From contig CP108400.1 in assembly GCA_045039925.1 (NCBI GenBank), positions 3,162,001 to 3,226,000 on the forward strand: DNA of 64,000 bases, written 5' to 3'. The position numbers were made by a program, and so were the translations under genes. Origin of the DNA: Yinghuangia sp045039925 (GTDB lineage Bacteria > Actinomycetota > Actinomycetes > Streptomycetales > Streptomycetaceae). The notes under the pieces are model-generated. The model saw nothing but the letters and a program-made list of their open reading frames with translations. It was not told where the DNA came from and ran no database searches. Position 1 is the stretch's first letter. Every line of letters starts with the position of its first letter. This document shows, piece after piece, positions 24,829 through 33,049 of the stretch.

Positions 24829-25043
24829 CCGTTCAGCCGACCGAATCCGTCTCGGTGAACGGCGAGCCCCGCGCGCTCGCCCCCGGAACCACCGTGGCCG
24901 CCCTCGTCGCGAGCATGACCACCGCGGCCAAGGGCGTCGCGGTCGCGGTCAACGAGGACGTCGTGCCGCGCAGCGCGTGGCCCGTGACCGTGCTCGGCGC
25001 GGGCGACCGCGTCGAGGTGCTGACCGCAGTCCAGGGAGGATGA
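24825..25043 (+). CDS. thiS: Thiamine biosynthesis sulfur carrier protein
   Basis: The 72-residue ubiquitin-like protein ends in the essential Gly-Gly (VLTAVQGG), which is thiocarboxylated and delivers sulfur to ThiG. SVNGEPRALAPGTTVAALV and GVAVAVNEDVVPRSAW are standard. Its ATG overlaps the thiO stop, and the thiG start follows 4 bp after its stop, with AGGGAGGATG across the junction as SD for thiG. No thiF is in the window. Confidence 0.95.
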   Translation: MTVQPTESVSVNGEPRALAPGTTVAALVASMTTAAKGVAVAVNEDVVPRSAWPVTVLGAGDRVEVLTAVQGG

Positions 25044-25047
25044 CGAC

Positions 25048-25848
<801 letters not shown>

Positions 25849-26006
25849 GGTCGTCCCCGCGGCTGTCACGGAACTCCCTGGAGAACCACGCGTAGCTTTC
25901 CCACCAGCGGGAACAGGGGGAAAGCAGAGTGCTGACAGCTCATCAGTTTCCGGAACCGACCGGTCGTGTGACCCGTCCCTGACAGGGTGACCGTAAAATC
26001 CCAACC

Positions 26007-28058
26007 GTGGACATGACTATGGACGACCCCCTCGTCGGGCGACTGCTCGACAGCCGTTACCGGGTGGAGTCCCGGATCGCGGCGGGCGGCATGGCCACCG
26101 TCTACCGGGCCCTGGACACCCGTCTGGACCGCACGGTCGCGGTGAAGGTGATGCACCCGGCGATGGCCGCGGACGCCTCCTTCACCGACCGCTTCATCCG
26201 TGAGGCCAAGTCGGCGGCCCGGCTCTCGCACCCGAATGTGGTCGGCGTGTTCGACCAGGGGCACGACGGCGACGTGGTGTTCCTGGCGATGGAGTACGTC
26301 GAGGGCCGCACGCTGCGCGAACTGCTCCAGGACCTCGGCACCCTGACGCCCCGTGAGGCGTTCGGCGTGCTGGAGCCGACGCTCGCCGCGCTCGGTGCCG
26401 CACACCGCGCCGGCTTCGTGCACCGCGACGTGAAGCCGGAGAACGTCCTGATCTCGGACGACGGCGGCATCAAGGTGGCCGACTTCGGACTCGCCCGGGC
26501 GACGGCGACAGCGGCCTCGGCGGCGACCGGCAAGGTGCTCGTCGGCACGGTGGCGTATCTGTCGCCCGAGCAGATCGAGCGCGGCGCGGCCTCCCCGATC
26601 TCGGACGTCTACGCGGCCGGGATCCTGCTGTACGAGATGCTGACCGGCCGTCAGCCCTACCAGGGCCGCTCCGCCGTCGAGATCATCTACAAGCACGTGC
26701 ACGAGGACGTCCCGCCGCCGTCGGGCGTCGTGCCGGGGCTGTCCCCCGCGCTCGACCGCCTTGTCGCCCGGGCCACCACGCGCGACCCGGAGCGGCGGCC
26801 GGCCGACGCCGAGCAACTCCTGTCGCTGGTACGGCAGACCCGGCAGCACGAGATGTCCGACGCGGAGCTGGACTTCGGCGCGGCCGAGCGCGTGCTGCCG
26901 CCGCCGGCCCCGGCGTACGAGGAGTTCCCGGAGTACGCCCCGGAGTACGCGGGTGCCTCCGCGTACCCGCCGCCGCCCTACGGCAGCCTCGCCGACGACG
27001 GCGCGAACCTCACCCGCCAGGTCGAAGTGCCGCTCGACATCGGCCCGTTGGGGCTCGGCACCGAGTCGATCCTGGACGAGCACCCGCACGGCGCCTACGC
27101 GCACCAGCACCTCGGCCCCGGCAGTCCGGACGACCCGGACGGTCCGTACCCCGCCAAGGGTGCGGTCCGGCGCCGCCGCGGCCCCTCGCGCGGAGTGCTC
27201 GCGTTCATCGCGGTCGTCGTGGCGGCCGCGGTGATCGGTGTGGTGGCGTGGCGCCTGGGCGCCAACAGCTCCGCGAACGTCCCGGCCGTGCTGAACCTCG
27301 CGAAGGTCGACGCGGAGAAGCGCGTCAAGGACTCGGGCCTGGAAGTGCGGATCACCGAGGTGTTCAGCGAGACGGTCGCGCGCGACCTGGTCATCGCGAC
27401 CGACCCCCTGCCGGGGCGCAGCGTCGACAAGGGCACGACCGTCATGCTCACGGTCTCGCTGGGTCCGGAGCGCCTCGCGGTCCCCGACCTCAAGGGGCAG
27501 ACCACCGACCAGGCCAAACTGGCGCTGGAGGGGGTCGGCCTGGTGCTGGGCGACACGCGGCAGGAGGACAACGCGCTGGAGCCCGGCCAGATCGTCCGCA
27601 CGGACCCGGCGACGGGCACGATGCTGTCCCGCGACACGCCGGTCGACATAGTGGTGAGCAAGGGCCAACCGGTGGAGGTGCCGAGCCTGGTCGGTCTGAC
27701 CGAGGGCGCGGCGCGCGACGCGCTGGAGGAGCGCAAGCTCAACCTGGTGGTCGACCCGACGCCGATCTTCTCCAACGACGCACCCGCGGGCATGGTCGCC
27801 GCGCAGTCGCCGACCGGCGGCACTCTCTACCCGGGGTCGAGCGTGTTCGTGGCCATCTCGAAGGGCCCGGACCTGGTCGAGGTGCCGAAGGTCGACGGCA
27901 AGAGCGAGGGCGAGGCCAAGAGCATCCTGGAGGGCGCGGGCTTCAAGGTCGACGTGCAGAAGCTGTTCCCGATCGGACCGGGCAACGTGACGAGCATGAG
28001 CCCGGGCGGCGGCAACATGGCGCCGCGCGGGTCGAAGGTGACCATCAACGTGTTCTGA
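26007..28058 (+). CDS. Transmembrane Ser/Thr protein kinase with four PASTA domains (PknB/PknL type)
   Basis: The 683-residue receptor kinase has an N-terminal catalytic domain: P-loop AAGGMATVYRA, catalytic Lys47 in VAVKVM, HRDVKPENV near 138, and DFGLA near 157. A Pro/Tyr-rich juxtamembrane region follows, then one membrane helix (GVLAFIAVVVAAAVIGVVAW at about 395-414) and four extracellular PASTA repeats to the end, each with PDLKGQ/VPSLVGL-type strands. PASTA domains bind muropeptides, so this is a cell-wall sensor; its likely local substrate is the Rv2175c-like protein. GTG 26007 is taken; ATG 26013 is an alternative. A terminator follows. Confidence 0.95.
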   Translation: MDMTMDDPLVGRLLDSRYRVESRIAAGGMATVYRALDTRLDRTVAVKVMHPAMAADASFTDRFIREAKSAARLSHPNVVGVFDQGHDGDVVFLAMEYVEGRTLRELLQDLGTLTPREAFGVLEPTLAALGAAHRAGFVHRDVKPENVLISDDGGIKVADFGLARATATAASAATGKVLVGTVAYLSPEQIERGAASPISDVYAAGILLYEMLTGRQPYQGRSAVEIIYKHVHEDVPPPSGVVPGLSPALDRLVARATTRDPERRPADAEQLLSLVRQTRQHEMSDAELDFGAAERVLPPPAPAYEEFPEYAPEYAGASAYPPPPYGSLADDGANLTRQVEVPLDIGPLGLGTESILDEHPHGAYAHQHLGPGSPDDPDGPYPAKGAVRRRRGPSRGVLAFIAVVVAAAVIGVVAWRLGANSSANVPAVLNLAKVDAEKRVKDSGLEVRITEVFSETVARDLVIATDPLPGRSVDKGTTVMLTVSLGPERLAVPDLKGQTTDQAKLALEGVGLVLGDTRQEDNALEPGQIVRTDPATGTMLSRDTPVDIVVSKGQPVEVPSLVGLTEGAARDALEERKLNLVVDPTPIFSNDAPAGMVAAQSPTGGTLYPGSSVFVAISKGPDLVEVPKVDGKSEGEAKSILEGAGFKVDVQKLFPIGPGNVTSMSPGGGNMAPRGSKVTINVF

Positions 28059-28097
28059 CCGGATGCCGTTCCGACGGCCGGACGCTCCGACCGAGCG

Positions 28098-28130
28098 GGA
28101 AGCCGGGCCCCTCCCGCGGGCCCGGCTTCC
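28098..28130. terminator. Terminator after the PASTA kinase gene
   Basis: A 13-bp stem GGAAGCCGGGCCC / GGGCCCGGCTTCC with a 7-nt loop is followed by GCCTTTCC. It separates the rightward kinase gene from the convergent molybdoenzyme gene. Confidence 0.75.
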
Positions 28131-28196
28131 GCCTTTCCGGGCCTTGCCTTTGCCGAGCACGGTTCCGGGCCGTACGCCCGCCGCGCCGCCGTCCCG

Positions 28197-28892
28197 CTAC
28201 TGCAGGTCCGGGCCCTCGCCCTCGCGCTCCTGGTACGAGTAGCGCTGCTCCTGCCAGGGGTCGCCGATGTTGTGGTAGCCGCGTTCCTCCCAGAACCCGC
28301 GCTTGTCGGCGACCATGTACTCGATGCCGCGGACCCACTTGGGGCCCTTCCAGGCGTACAGGTGCGGCACGATCAGCCGGACCGGGAACCCGTGTTCGGC
28401 GGTGAGCGGCTCGCCGTCGTGGTGGGTCGCGAAGAGCGTGCGCTCGGTGGCGAAGTCCAGGATCCGCAGGTTGGAGCTGAAGCCGTACTCGGCCCACACC
28501 ATCACATGGGTGACCTCGGGGGCCGGCGGCGCTATCGAGAGGATGGTCTCGGCCGACACGCCGCCCCACTCGTTGTTCAGCATGCTGAACTTCGTGACGC
28601 AGTGGAAGTCGGCGACGACCGTCGAGCGCGGCAGCGCCGAGAACTCCTCGTGGTTCCACGCGTGCTTGTCGCCCGACGCGGTGGCGCCGAAGACCCGGAA
28701 GTCCCAGGTGTCGGGCTTGAAGCGCGGCACCGGACCGTAGTGCAGGACCGGCCAACCGCGTTGCAGACGCTGCCCCGGGGGCAGTCGGGGGTCGAGACCG
28801 CCGGGGGCCGCCGCACCGGCCGCCCCACCCGCCGTCGCGGCCGTGCCGCCCGCCGGATCGCTTCCCCCCTGCCCCGCTCCGGTATGACCCAT
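28197..28892 (-). CDS. Sulfite oxidase-like molybdopterin-dependent oxidoreductase
   Basis: The 231-residue protein has the sulfite-oxidase Mo-cofactor fold. The key is FHCVTKFSMLNNEWGGV, whose cysteine ligates molybdenum. It also shows DTWDFRVFG near the start, HVMVWAEYGFSSNL, GFPVRLIVPHLYAWKGPKWVRGIEYM and GFWEERGYHNIGDPW. It lacks the heme and dimerisation domains of eukaryotic sulfite oxidase and a Tat signal, so it is probably cytosolic like YuiH-type proteins. ATG 28892 has GAGGGC upstream. The substrate is unknown. The 243 bp upstream include an unusually AT-rich patch (28965-29055). Confidence 0.88.
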   Translation of the reverse strand: MGHTGAGQGGSDPAGGTAATAGGAAGAAAPGGLDPRLPPGQRLQRGWPVLHYGPVPRFKPDTWDFRVFGATASGDKHAWNHEEFSALPRSTVVADFHCVTKFSMLNNEWGGVSAETILSIAPPAPEVTHVMVWAEYGFSSNLRILDFATERTLFATHHDGEPLTAEHGFPVRLIVPHLYAWKGPKWVRGIEYMVADKRGFWEERGYHNIGDPWQEQRYSYQEREGEGPDLQ

Positions 28893-29135
28893 GCCCTCTA
28901 TGGTCCCAGACCCCCGGGGCAGGTCACGACCGCCCCCGGCCCCGCGCGAGGCGGTCGACTGCCGCCGCAAATATGCGTCATTTACGGCAAATCCCAATTA
29001 ATAGCCCTTGAAAGGCAAGGCTTCCCTTCGTGGAACTTAAGGCACATGAGGTGACAGCATTCACATAACCGTGATCACGTACATCCCTGGTACCTCACGG
29101 ATCCCGCCGCCCACCGAGTCGGAAGGTGCATCGCG

Positions 29136-29615
29136 ATGCACGGCGACCCCCAGATCCTCGAGCTCCTGAACGAACAGCTGACCGCCGAGCTCACGGCAAT
29201 CAACCAGTACTTCCTGCACGCCAAGCTGCAGGAGCACTGGGGGTACACGAAGCTCGCGCATTGGACTCGCCACGAGTCCATCGACGAGATGAAGCACGCG
29301 GAGAAGCTGACCGACCGCATCCTCTTCCTGGAGGGCCTGCCCAACTACCAGCGCCTCAACGCGCTGCGGATCGGGCAGACGCTGGAGGAGATGTTCCGCG
29401 CGGACCTCGCCGTCGAAATGGAGGCGATCGAGCGCCTGCGCGGCGGAATCCTGCTGATGCGCGAAAAGGGCGACGCGACCTCGGCCAACATCTTCGAGGA
29501 CATCCTCGCGGACGAGGAAGGGCACGTCGACTACCTGGAGACCCAGCTCGACCTGCTGAAGAAACTGGGCGAGCCGCTCTACGTAGCGCAGCTCATCGAG
29601 CAGCCGGAGAGCTGA
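29136..29615 (+). CDS. bfr: Bacterioferritin
   Basis: The 159-residue four-helix ferritin carries the ferroxidase ligands: Glu18 in LTAELTAINQYF, Glu and His in HESIDEMKHAE, Glu in EMEAIE and DEEGHVDYLE. Met52 in the IDEMKHAEKL segment is the usual heme ligand of bacterioferritin. It forms a 24-mer that stores ferric iron. GGAAGGTGC precedes ATG 29136. A stable GC hairpin (29662-29706) follows, then the iron-box ferredoxin gene in the same direction. A weak iron-box-like element upstream (29011-29029) was not accepted. Confidence 0.95.
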   Translation: MHGDPQILELLNEQLTAELTAINQYFLHAKLQEHWGYTKLAHWTRHESIDEMKHAEKLTDRILFLEGLPNYQRLNALRIGQTLEEMFRADLAVEMEAIERLRGGILLMREKGDATSANIFEDILADEEGHVDYLETQLDLLKKLGEPLYVAQLIEQPES

Positions 29616-29661
29616 CCCGGACGTCCCCGCCACCGCACTGGACGCTCCGCCCGGCTCTGCC

Positions 29662-29706
29662 GGGGCCCGCGGGGCCCGACGGGTTCCCCCGGGCCCCCGC
29701 GGGGCC
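29662..29706. terminator. GC hairpin after bfr
   Basis: GGGGCCCGCGGGGCCCG can pair with CGGGCCCCCGCGGGGCC with a single bulge and a loop of about 11 nt. It lies 46 bp after bfr and probably ends its transcript. Confidence 0.5.
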
Positions 29707-29764
29707 TTCGGAGGGGCGTCTTCCGGCCACGTGACGGAGGCCTCTCTTCACTTCCCACCAGGGG

Positions 29765-29783
29765 TGAGGTTACCCTTACCTTA
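29765..29783. promoter_or_regulatory. Iron box (DmdR/IdeR-type operator)
   Basis: TGAGGTTACCCTTACCTTA matches 15 of 19 positions of the DmdR1/IdeR consensus TTAGGTTAGSCTAACCTAA. It lies 27 bp before the bfd-like GTG start, over the likely promoter, so the gene should be repressed by iron-loaded DmdR. Confidence 0.75.
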
Positions 29784-29809
29784 GTGACTTCACCCTTGGG
29801 GGACGTTCC

Positions 29810-30178
29810 GTGTACGTGTGCATCTGCTTTGGCGTGACCGACACGCAGGTCACCGCCCAAATAGACGGCGGCGCGCGCAGCATGCGCGAGATCGCCGCGT
29901 CGTGCCGCGCCGGAACGGACTGCGGTCGTTGCGTCAAGACGATCTCCGCGATGATCCCCCGTGACGACACCCGCGCATGCGACGGATGCACGAAGCGCTG
30001 TGGCCGGATATGCCGGGCCGACCGCCCCGCCGCCGCCGAACCGGCCGCCGGATGCGGTGACCTCGTCGAGCTGGTCGACCGTGCCGACCGCGGCCCGGCG
30101 GTGCAGCCCGCCCCGATCCCGCTGGTCGCCGTGCCACTCGCCGTCGTGCGGGCGGACGCCGGCAGCCAGGTCGCCTGA
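29810..30178 (+). CDS. bfd: Bacterioferritin-associated ferredoxin-like protein with extra cysteine cluster
   Basis: The first 50 residues are a BFD [2Fe-2S] domain with the four canonical cysteines at 4, 6, 38 and 41 (YVCICFG and GTDCGRCV). Bfd delivers electrons to bacterioferritin to release stored iron. The protein is 122 residues, about twice the usual length. The extension holds Cys57, 60, 64 and 68 (ACDGCTKRCGRIC) plus Cys82, then a hydrophobic Pro/Val tail. The extra four cysteines could hold a second cluster or zinc; this is inference. GTG 29810 lies behind the iron box, 194 bp after bfr. Confidence 0.85.
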   Translation: MYVCICFGVTDTQVTAQIDGGARSMREIAASCRAGTDCGRCVKTISAMIPRDDTRACDGCTKRCGRICRADRPAAAEPAAGCGDLVELVDRADRGPAVQPAPIPLVAVPLAVVRADAGSQVA

Positions 30179-30211
30179 CAGGCCCGCCACCCCCGCACCG
30201 CGGAGCCCGCC

Positions 30212-31231
30212 TCACACCGCGGAGACCGCGACGACCTCCGCCGCCTTCGCGCACGCGGAGGCATCGACGTCCATGTGCGTGACCATGCGGATCAGCCGCG
30301 GTCCGAAGGCCGACACCAGCACCCCCGCCTCGCGGCACCGCGCCGCGACCGCCGCAGCGTCCGGGCGCGGCTCCGGCAGCAGCACCAGGACCACGTTCGT
30401 CTCCGGTGCCACCACCTCCAGCCCCGCCTCGGTCAGGCGGTCGGCGACCAGCGCCGCGTGCACGTGGTCCTCGGCCAAGCGGTCGATGTGCCGGTCGAGC
30501 GCGTACAGCCCGCCCGCCGCGATGATCCCGGCCTGTCGCATCGCCCCGCCCATGCGGTGCCGCATGCGCCGCGCCTCGGGCATCCGGTCGCCCGGCAGCA
30601 GCACCACCGAACCGGCAGGCGCGCCAAGGCCCTTCGAGAGGCAGACCGACAGCGTGTCGAACAGGGCGCCGTACGCCGCGAACGGGGTCCCGGTCGCCAC
30701 GTGCGCATGCCAGATCCGCGCCCCGTCGCAATGCAGCACCACGTCGGCCGCCGACGTCAACTCCCGGATCGCGGCCAGCTGTTCCAGCGGGTAGACGGAC
30801 CCGCCGCCGCGATTGTGGGTCTGCTCCACGGCCACCGCGCGCGTCCCGACCGTGTACGGATCGCCGCGCCGCAGCAGCCGCGCCACGTCCGCGGGCTCCA
30901 GCAGCCCGCGCGGGCTCAGCGCCGTCCGGGTCTGCACGCCGCCGTGCCAGGCCGCCGCGCCGTCCTCGTGCGCCACGATGTGCGCGTCCGCGTCGAGCAC
31001 CAGTTCCTCGCCGGGCCCGACCGACAACCGGACCGCGATCTGGTTCGCCATCACGCCGGTGGGCGTGAAGAGGCCGGTGTGCCGCCCGCCGAACAGGTCC
31101 GCGACGCGCTCCTCGAGGGCACGTACGGTCGGGTCCTCGGCGTAGACGTCGTCGCCGACCTCGGCGTCGGCCATCGCCGCGCGCATGGCGGGGGTCGGAC
31201 GGGTGACGGTGTCGCTGCGGAGATCAATCAC
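30212..31231 (-). CDS. ltaE: Low-specificity L-threonine aldolase
   Basis: The 339-residue fold-type I PLP enzyme cleaves threonine or allo-threonine to glycine and acetaldehyde. It begins with the family motif IDLRSDTVTRPT and contains GDDVYAEDPTV, TGVMANQIAV, HCDGARIWHA and the PLP lysine in SVCLSKGLGAPAG. GTG 31231 is preferred because GGCTGGGA lies upstream and the family starts exactly there; ATG 31255 would put the SD inside the preceding terminator. It sits between bfd and the DAHP synthase gene, an insertion compared with the S. coelicolor order as I recall it. Confidence 0.92.
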   Translation of the reverse strand: MIDLRSDTVTRPTPAMRAAMADAEVGDDVYAEDPTVRALEERVADLFGGRHTGLFTPTGVMANQIAVRLSVGPGEELVLDADAHIVAHEDGAAAWHGGVQTRTALSPRGLLEPADVARLLRRGDPYTVGTRAVAVEQTHNRGGGSVYPLEQLAAIRELTSAADVVLHCDGARIWHAHVATGTPFAAYGALFDTLSVCLSKGLGAPAGSVVLLPGDRMPEARRMRHRMGGAMRQAGIIAAGGLYALDRHIDRLAEDHVHAALVADRLTEAGLEVVAPETNVVLVLLPEPRPDAAAVAARCREAGVLVSAFGPRLIRMVTHMDVDASACAKAAEVVAVSAV

Positions 31232-31255
31232 GGTCCCAGCCTGCCATCCGGACAT

Positions 31256-31295
31256 GGCGAAGGGGCGTACACGGTGCTGTGTACGCCCCTTCGCC
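31256..31295 (-). terminator. Terminator of the DAHP synthase gene
   Basis: A perfect 17-bp stem GGCGAAGGGGCGTACAC / GTGTACGCCCCTTCGCC with a 6-nt loop starts 9 bp past the DAHP synthase stop and just before ltaE, so the two leftward genes are separate units. Confidence 0.85.
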
Positions 31296-31303
31296 GCCGA
31301 TTC

Positions 31304-32638
31304 TCAGTGCCCCCGGTACATCTCCGCCACCAGGAACGCGAGGTCGAGCGACTGGCTGCGGTTGAGCCGCGGGTCGCACGCCGTCTCGTAGCGCTGGTGC
31401 AGGTCGTCGACGAAGATCTCGTCGCCGCCGCCGACGCACTCGGTGACGTCGTCGCCGGTCAGCTCGACGTGGATGCCGCCCGGGTGGGTGCCGAGCGCGC
31501 GGTGCACCTCGAAGAAGCCCTTGACCTCGTCGAGCACGTCGTCGAAGCGACGGGTCTTGTGCCCGCTGGACGCCTCGAACGTGTTGCCGTGCATCGGGTC
31601 GCACACCCACGCGACCTGCGCACCGGACGCGGTGACCTTCTCCACCAGGGTCGGCAGCGCGTCGCGCACCTTGCCCGCACCCATGCGGATGATGAAGGTC
31701 AGGCGGCCGGCCTCGCGGTTCGGGTCGAGCTTGTCGATCAGCGCGAGCGCGTCCTCGGGGGTGGTCGTCGGGCCGAGCTTGACGCCGATCGGGTTGCGGA
31801 TGCGGGACGCGAACTCGACGTGCGCACCGTCCAGCTGACGGGTGCGCTCGCCGATCCACACCATGTGGCCCGACACGTCGTACAGCTCGCCGGTCCGCGA
31901 GTCGACGCGGGTCAGCGAGGACTCGTAGTCCAGGATCAGCGCCTCGTGCGACGCGAAGAACTCGACCGTGCGGAACTCCTCCGGGTCGACGCCGCACGCG
32001 TGCATGAAGCGCAGCGCGCCGTCGATCTCGGAGGCCAGGCGCTCGTAGCGCTCGCCCGAGGGCGAGAGGGCGACGAAGTCCTGGTTCCAGGCGTGCACCT
32101 GGCGCAGGTCCGCGTAGCCGCCCGTGGTGAACGCGCGGACCAGGTTGAGCGTCGCGGACGACGAGTGGTACATCCGCTTCAGGCGCTCGGGGTCGGGGAT
32201 GCGCGCCTCGGGGGTGAAGGCGAGGTCGTTGACCGCGTCACCGCGGTACGTCGGCAGCGTCACGCCGTCGCGCGTCTCGATGCCCGAGGAGCGCGGCTTG
32301 GAGTACTGCCCGGCCATGCGGCCGACCTTGACGACCGGGACCGAGGCCGCGTACGTCAGCACCACGGCCATCTGGAGCAGCGTCTTGAGCTTGTTCTTGA
32401 TCGCGTCGGCGGTGTTGCCGACGAAGGTCTCCGCGCAGTCGCCGCCCTGGAGCAGGAACGCCTCGCCCCGAGCCACCGAGGCCAGGCGGCCACGGAGCTG
32501 ATCGCACTCGCCGGCGAAGACCAGCGGCGGATAGGACGCGAGGTCCGCGAGCACGTCGCGCAGGGCCTCGGAGTCCGGCCACTCGGGCTGCTGCGCCGCC
32601 GGGAGGGATCGCCAGGTGTCGATGTCGTTCGCTGTCAC
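31304..32638 (-). CDS. aroG: Class II 3-deoxy-7-phosphoheptulonate (DAHP) synthase
   Basis: The 444-residue enzyme condenses phosphoenolpyruvate and erythrose 4-phosphate, the first step of the shikimate pathway. It is the plant/mycobacterial class II type: FLLQGGDCAETF, VVKVGRMAGQYSKPRS, GDAVNDLAFTPEAR, VWIGERTRQLDGAHVEF, GVKLGPTTTPEDAL, CDPMHGNTFEASSGHKTR and GGIHVELTGDDVTEC. GTG 32638 has TTGGGGGG upstream. It is divergent from the trp leader and trpE, so entry and branch point of aromatic synthesis share one intergenic region. An AATGC-n6-GCATT repeat (32654-32669) lies in its promoter region. Confidence 0.95.
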   Translation of the reverse strand: MTANDIDTWRSLPAAQQPEWPDSEALRDVLADLASYPPLVFAGECDQLRGRLASVARGEAFLLQGGDCAETFVGNTADAIKNKLKTLLQMAVVLTYAASVPVVKVGRMAGQYSKPRSSGIETRDGVTLPTYRGDAVNDLAFTPEARIPDPERLKRMYHSSSATLNLVRAFTTGGYADLRQVHAWNQDFVALSPSGERYERLASEIDGALRFMHACGVDPEEFRTVEFFASHEALILDYESSLTRVDSRTGELYDVSGHMVWIGERTRQLDGAHVEFASRIRNPIGVKLGPTTTPEDALALIDKLDPNREAGRLTFIIRMGAGKVRDALPTLVEKVTASGAQVAWVCDPMHGNTFEASSGHKTRRFDDVLDEVKGFFEVHRALGTHPGGIHVELTGDDVTECVGGGDEIFVDDLHQRYETACDPRLNRSQSLDLAFLVAEMYRGH

Positions 32639-32697
32639 CCCCCAAGGTTAAACAATGCGGCAAGGCATTAAGAGGGATGACCGAGGAACGAGACGAG

Positions 32698-32717
32698 GGT
32701 CTCCCACTTGGGAGACC
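32698..32717. repeat. Inverted repeat between DAHP synthase and trp leader
   Basis: GGTCTCCCA and TGGGAGACC are perfect inverse repeats separated by 2 bp. The spacing is too tight for a good terminator, so this is a candidate operator for either divergent gene. Confidence 0.5.
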
Positions 32718-32853
32718 GCGGCTCCGGTTCCGGTCGCCCGGAGGGCCGGCCGGAACGCCACCCGCGAGGCCGTCCGCGAGGCCGCCCGCCGTTGGGTGGA
32801 AGACCGACCGGTCCGGGCCGTCGCGCCGCTGTCGCCGAGCGCCCGGCACCGGC

Positions 32854-32859
32854 TACAGT
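32854..32859 (+). promoter_or_regulatory. Putative -10 of the trp leader
   Basis: TACAGT lies 7 bp before the leader ATG (32867), so the transcript would start at or next to the AUG and be leaderless. No SD precedes the ATG. The -35 (TGTCGC at 32830-32835) is weak. Confidence 0.5.
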
Positions 32860-32866
32860 GGCCCGC

Positions 32867-32944
32867 ATGATCGCGCGTTCCTGCACTGCGTACTCCTGGT
32901 GGTGGCCCCGCTCCGCGGCGGCCCCGCTACTTCGCGATCTCTAG
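32867..32944 (+). CDS. trpL: trp leader peptide
   Basis: A 25-codon reading frame begins MIARSCTAYS and has three consecutive Trp codons (YSWWWPRS) before ending LLRDL-TAG. A Trp run followed 23 bp after the stop by a strong hairpin and then by trpE is the classic ribosome-mediated attenuation layout. When charged tRNA-Trp is scarce the ribosome stalls on the Trp run and the terminator fails to form. It is the first transcript element after the putative -10. Confidence 0.88.
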   Translation: MIARSCTAYSWWWPRSAAAPLLRDL

Positions 32945-32967
32945 ACCTCTCCAGGACTCCTGATCCG

Positions 32968-32990
32968 ACGGCCGCCCGGTGGGCGGCCGT
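32968..32990 (+). terminator. trp attenuator hairpin
   Basis: A 10-bp perfect stem ACGGCCGCCC / GGGCGGCCGT with a tight 3-nt loop is followed by TTTCGCGTT. Its position after the Trp-rich leader and before trpE marks it as the attenuator. Confidence 0.8.
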
Positions 32991-33049
32991 TTCGCGTTCG
33001 GGTCGAGGACGCGGGACCGGGGCCCGTCGGGAGGTGCGTCCCGACCCGA

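Noticed and set aside
29011..29029. Possible iron box upstream of bfr
   Set aside because: Only 11 of 19 positions match the DmdR/IdeR consensus, compared with 15 of 19 for the site before bfd.
30275..32671. 798-codon plus-strand frame opposite threonine aldolase and DAHP synthase
   Set aside because: It is a GC-driven shadow and overlaps a 17-bp terminator and two enzymes with clear signatures.
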